From Klebsiella pneumoniae (GTDB lineage: Bacteria > Pseudomonadota > Gammaproteobacteria > Eutrophobiales > Eutrophobiaceae), in NCBI GenBank assembly GCA_945878555.1, contig CAMDWI010000008.1, forward strand, positions 1 to 64,000: a stretch of 64,000 nucleotides of DNA, written 5' to 3'. Below, piece after piece: positions 61,106 through 64,000 of the stretch (position 1 is the stretch's first letter; every line of letters starts with the position of its first letter). The notes under the pieces are model-generated. The model saw nothing but the letters and a program-made list of their open reading frames with translations. It made no database searches and had not been told where the DNA came from. Made by a program: the position numbers and the translations under genes.

Positions 61106-62803
61106 CTAAAAACCCCCTCCCGCCCTCGAGTAAACATTACGACCACCAACATAGGTGGCTAACGGCACAATTTCCCGTATCTGTTCTTCCGGCACAGTCA
61201 GCAAGTCCTGGGAGAGGATTAAAAAGTCAGCCAGTTTGCCAGGCTCTATCGAGCCTTTGATTTTTTCTTCATAGGTAAGATAGGCGTTATTAAGCGACAT
61301 GACCCGCAGCGCTTCCATACGCTCAATCTTCTGGTTTGCCCCGATAACCATTTCCTGATCCATAGTCTTGCGGGTCACATAGAAATAGATATTCAGGAAC
61401 GGGTTGTTGGGAAAACTTGGCCAGTCACTGCCTCCGGCGACGATGATGCCTTGATCCAGAAACTCCCGCATCGGCAAGACCCGTTCTGACCTTTGCTTAC
61501 CCCACGCACTCAGTATTTCATGGTAACCCGTGTAGGGTTGGTATTGCGCTGATATCATGACCCCCAGACGTTTGATACGCTCGATCTGATCGGGATGGAT
61601 GAGCTGTACATGTTCAACTATCCAGCGTCTGTCCTTAATGGATCGTTCCTGATGGGCAGCTTCATAGGCATCAAGTACCAGATCCAGCGTTCTGTCCCCT
61701 TCCACATGAATAGAAGGACGCCAGCCATAGCGATTCATCGTCAGGATGGCCTTTTTAAAACTCGCTTCGGGCGTACGAAACTCACCCCTGTCATTACCAT
61801 CGCTATCGCTATAAGGCTCGCGTACAGTGTCTCCGGGGTTAAACTCGGCAACTCCATCAATTCTTAACCATTCATCACCGAAACCGGAACCGACACCCCA
61901 GGGACTGAGCATTTGCTCAAGACCAGACTCCTCGCCGGCATTTAACTCAAGCCCCATACTGATACGCATACTCAGTGCGCCTTCGCGCCAGAGTTCGTAA
62001 TATGCCCGCATCACCTCAGGATAAAGTTGCAGGTCACGGATGCTGGTCAGGCCCATCGAATTCTGTTGGGCCATCATTTTTGCAAGCATGGCCTTTTTCT
62101 GATCGAGATCAGGCGGAGGAACGGCCCGGGCGGTAAGATGCAGGGCCGCTGCACCACGCCCGAACACCACACCATTCAGCGCGCCGGCCTTATCCTTGCC
62201 AACGGTAATCCTGGGTGGCATGGTATCCTGGGAAAGGCCCAGGGCGTTCAGGGCTGCAGTATTAACATATAATTTTTGTCGACTTTCAACTACGATAATC
62301 GGATGGTCCAGGCTAAGCTGATCCAGTTCCTGGATGGTAGGTGTGCGTCCTTCAGGAAACTTCGCGGGATCCCAGCCCCCCATTCGGGTCAATATTGATT
62401 CGCCGGGAGATGCATCCCTGACCGCCTGTTGCAGGCGTGTGAGCATCTCTTTCAGAGAACCCACATTTTCCATATCAATACCGCGTAAGGTCAGGAGGGC
62501 GAGATGATATTGGTGGCTGTGGTTGTCCATTAACCCGGGGACAACCGTGTGGCCACGAAGGTCAGTCAGGCGGGTGTCAGGTCCGGCAAGTGCCTGGATC
62601 TCGTCGGTGCTGCCCACCGCGAGAAAGCGGTCGTTTTTTACCGCAACAGCCTCGACGATACTCGATTCATTATCTACCGTAACTATCTTGCCATTGTAGA
62701 AAATCGTATCCGGGACGGTCGATAACATTTGCTGTGCAAATACAAAGAGTGGAGCAGCCGCGAGTGATAACAACATGATGGGTAGATAAATTCGCTTAAT
62801 CAT
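61106..62803 (-). CDS. Secreted YtcJ-like amidohydrolase
   Basis: Signal peptide; VVPGLMDNHSHQYH; VEGDRTLDLVLDAYEAA; GGSDWPSFPNNPF. Confidence 0.9.
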   Translation of the reverse strand: MIKRIYLPIMLLSLAAAPLFVFAQQMLSTVPDTIFYNGKIVTVDNESSIVEAVAVKNDRFLAVGSTDEIQALAGPDTRLTDLRGHTVVPGLMDNHSHQYHLALLTLRGIDMENVGSLKEMLTRLQQAVRDASPGESILTRMGGWDPAKFPEGRTPTIQELDQLSLDHPIIVVESRQKLYVNTAALNALGLSQDTMPPRITVGKDKAGALNGVVFGRGAAALHLTARAVPPPDLDQKKAMLAKMMAQQNSMGLTSIRDLQLYPEVMRAYYELWREGALSMRISMGLELNAGEESGLEQMLSPWGVGSGFGDEWLRIDGVAEFNPGDTVREPYSDSDGNDRGEFRTPEASFKKAILTMNRYGWRPSIHVEGDRTLDLVLDAYEAAHQERSIKDRRWIVEHVQLIHPDQIERIKRLGVMISAQYQPYTGYHEILSAWGKQRSERVLPMREFLDQGIIVAGGSDWPSFPNNPFLNIYFYVTRKTMDQEMVIGANQKIERMEALRVMSLNNAYLTYEEKIKGSIEPGKLADFLILSQDLLTVPEEQIREIVPLATYVGGRNVYSRAGGGF

Positions 62804-62955
62804 TTGGTTCTACTCCTGTTTTCGTATTGCCAGTGATGATACTCAGCCACCAGACTTGCAGTCTCGAGGGTCAGTTTTCTCAAAACACACCGTGTTTCGA
62901 ACAATCAAAAAGAGTCGGAGACAATTGAGAATTATTTGTCCCCTGCCCCCGGATT

Positions 62956-64000
62956 TTAATCAACGCCGATTTCGTCTGTCCGCGCCTTTTCCAGATACCA
63001 GTCAAGGGCTTCATCGGTGAGCAGTCTGTCTGCATGCAGACTTTTGGCGACATCGGTTACACAGCTAACATAACGCTCGCGGGTCAATTTTTCATTGGGT
63101 CGCAAGATCCCGGTTTTTTCACCATTGCGATAGCGCACGTGCCAGACCTGCTGGATAGAGGGTCGTGTCATACGGAGCAAGCTGTTGGTCATATTCACGA
63201 GATGGCCATTGGCATCCAGTGGCTCCAGCCATTCTTCCTTGAATCCGGGCGGCCGCTTCTGGTTTACGTTGATTTGGGGAACCGGCATGGTCAGGTAAGG
63301 GACGAATAGCGCCGGGCTGGATCCGACGGCAGTACCATCTGGCCGATTCATATAGGGACGGTATATACCGCGTGGGCATGCCGTTTCAGGTAACTGAATG
63401 GCGGGCCCTGCGTCCGGGTCCAGCTCCCACACGTCTACCGCATCAATACGCGTATCAGGCGGTTTTTTACCCGTATCAACCCAGTCATACAACGCCTGAT
63501 GCAGCGCCATTTCAACACCGCCAATATCAATCATGTCCCTGGCTAGATCAGGATAATCAAAGGCCTCAGCGGATGCATCACTGTGACCGGTACCGGCGAC
63601 TACATAGGCTTTCCAGATGTTTCCCAGGCCCTTTTCAATATTGATACGGGTGTTTTCGAGTTTGTAGTCGTAATAGGTCCCCGGTACCCGCTCAAACAAG
63701 TGAGGTACGGTCGATGTGGAAGCACCGGGATAGGCGCCATGAATGACTTCGACTGTCGGAGGCATAAGACTCATTTGCTCACTGCCAAAGGCCAGCGTGT
63801 CGGTCTCACTGGGTTGCAATCGAAATGAGCCATTTTCATCTACTATCGCGGGTTCCCAGAAGTAGGCAGTCGATCCGTGCCCGGCGGCGGTGTCATTCAG
63901 AAAAAAGCCGTTGAACAATTTACTGCCCGTATGATCGACATTGACACCGTTGATAACAACAAAGCTGCGACCCAGCGCGGCGCCGGCAGAATGGCCCCGG
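62956..64000 (-). CDS. Alpha/beta hydrolase-domain protein, 5'-truncated by the window edge
   Basis: Frame stays open past the ORF-track TTG (63918) to the window end, reading GHSAGAALGRSFVVINGVNVDHTGSKLFNGFFLND (GxSxG-type elbow). Confidence 0.8.
   Translation of the reverse strand, partial: RGHSAGAALGRSFVVINGVNVDHTGSKLFNGFFLNDTAAGHGSTAYFWEPAIVDENGSFRLQPSETDTLAFGSEQMSLMPPTVEVIHGAYPGASTSTVPHLFERVPGTYYDYKLENTRINIEKGLGNIWKAYVVAGTGHSDASAEAFDYPDLARDMIDIGGVEMALHQALYDWVDTGKKPPDTRIDAVDVWELDPDAGPAIQLPETACPRGIYRPYMNRPDGTAVGSSPALFVPYLTMPVPQINVNQKRPPGFKEEWLEPLDANGHLVNMTNSLLRMTRPSIQQVWHVRYRNGEKTGILRPNEKLTRERYVSCVTDVAKSLHADRLLTDEALDWYLEKARTDEIGVD

Overview
The window is a chromosomal segment of a gamma/betaproteobacterium-like genome. 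No rRNA, tRNA, CRISPR array, prophage or transposase gene was recognised. From left to right: an OmpA-type porin and an Ig-like/DUF3494 ice-binding-like lipoprotein; an Mla/MCE lipid-transport operon; a dense signalling block (response-regulator cyclase, multi-PAS hybrid kinase, GGDEF and GGDEF-EAL proteins, a KaiB-fold protein, two Crp/Fnr regulators); an envelope-stress cluster (DUF883, YqjE-like, CsbD, BON, DUF4398, OmpA, PLD); an antiporter and an ABC exporter; queD, dat and the dacA-rlpA-mltB-rodA-mrdA-mreDCB cell-shape cluster; gatCAB; a repeat-rich accessory island (about 46.0-52.3 kb) with a PD-(D/E)XK nuclease and a HEPN-winged-helix protein; and an envelope locus (TonB receptor, CxxCH DUF1592 protein, Tat-exported DUF1552 protein, secreted ankyrin protein, amidohydrolase, alpha/beta hydrolase). 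The best leads are: (1) two copies of a ~149-bp palindromic-ended element 29.7 kb apart, with arms swapped relative to the core; (2) a recurrent TGTRCG-N4-CGYACA palindrome near the Crp/Fnr genes; (3) the HEPN and PD-(D/E)XK candidates inside a BIME-like repeat island; (4) the secreted DUF1592/DUF1552/ankyrin locus with G7, G9 and G8 tracts at or near starts and in the coding sequence; (5) apparent ATT/ATC start codons for mreC and the MCE gene. Family assignments come from reading the translations, not from database searches.
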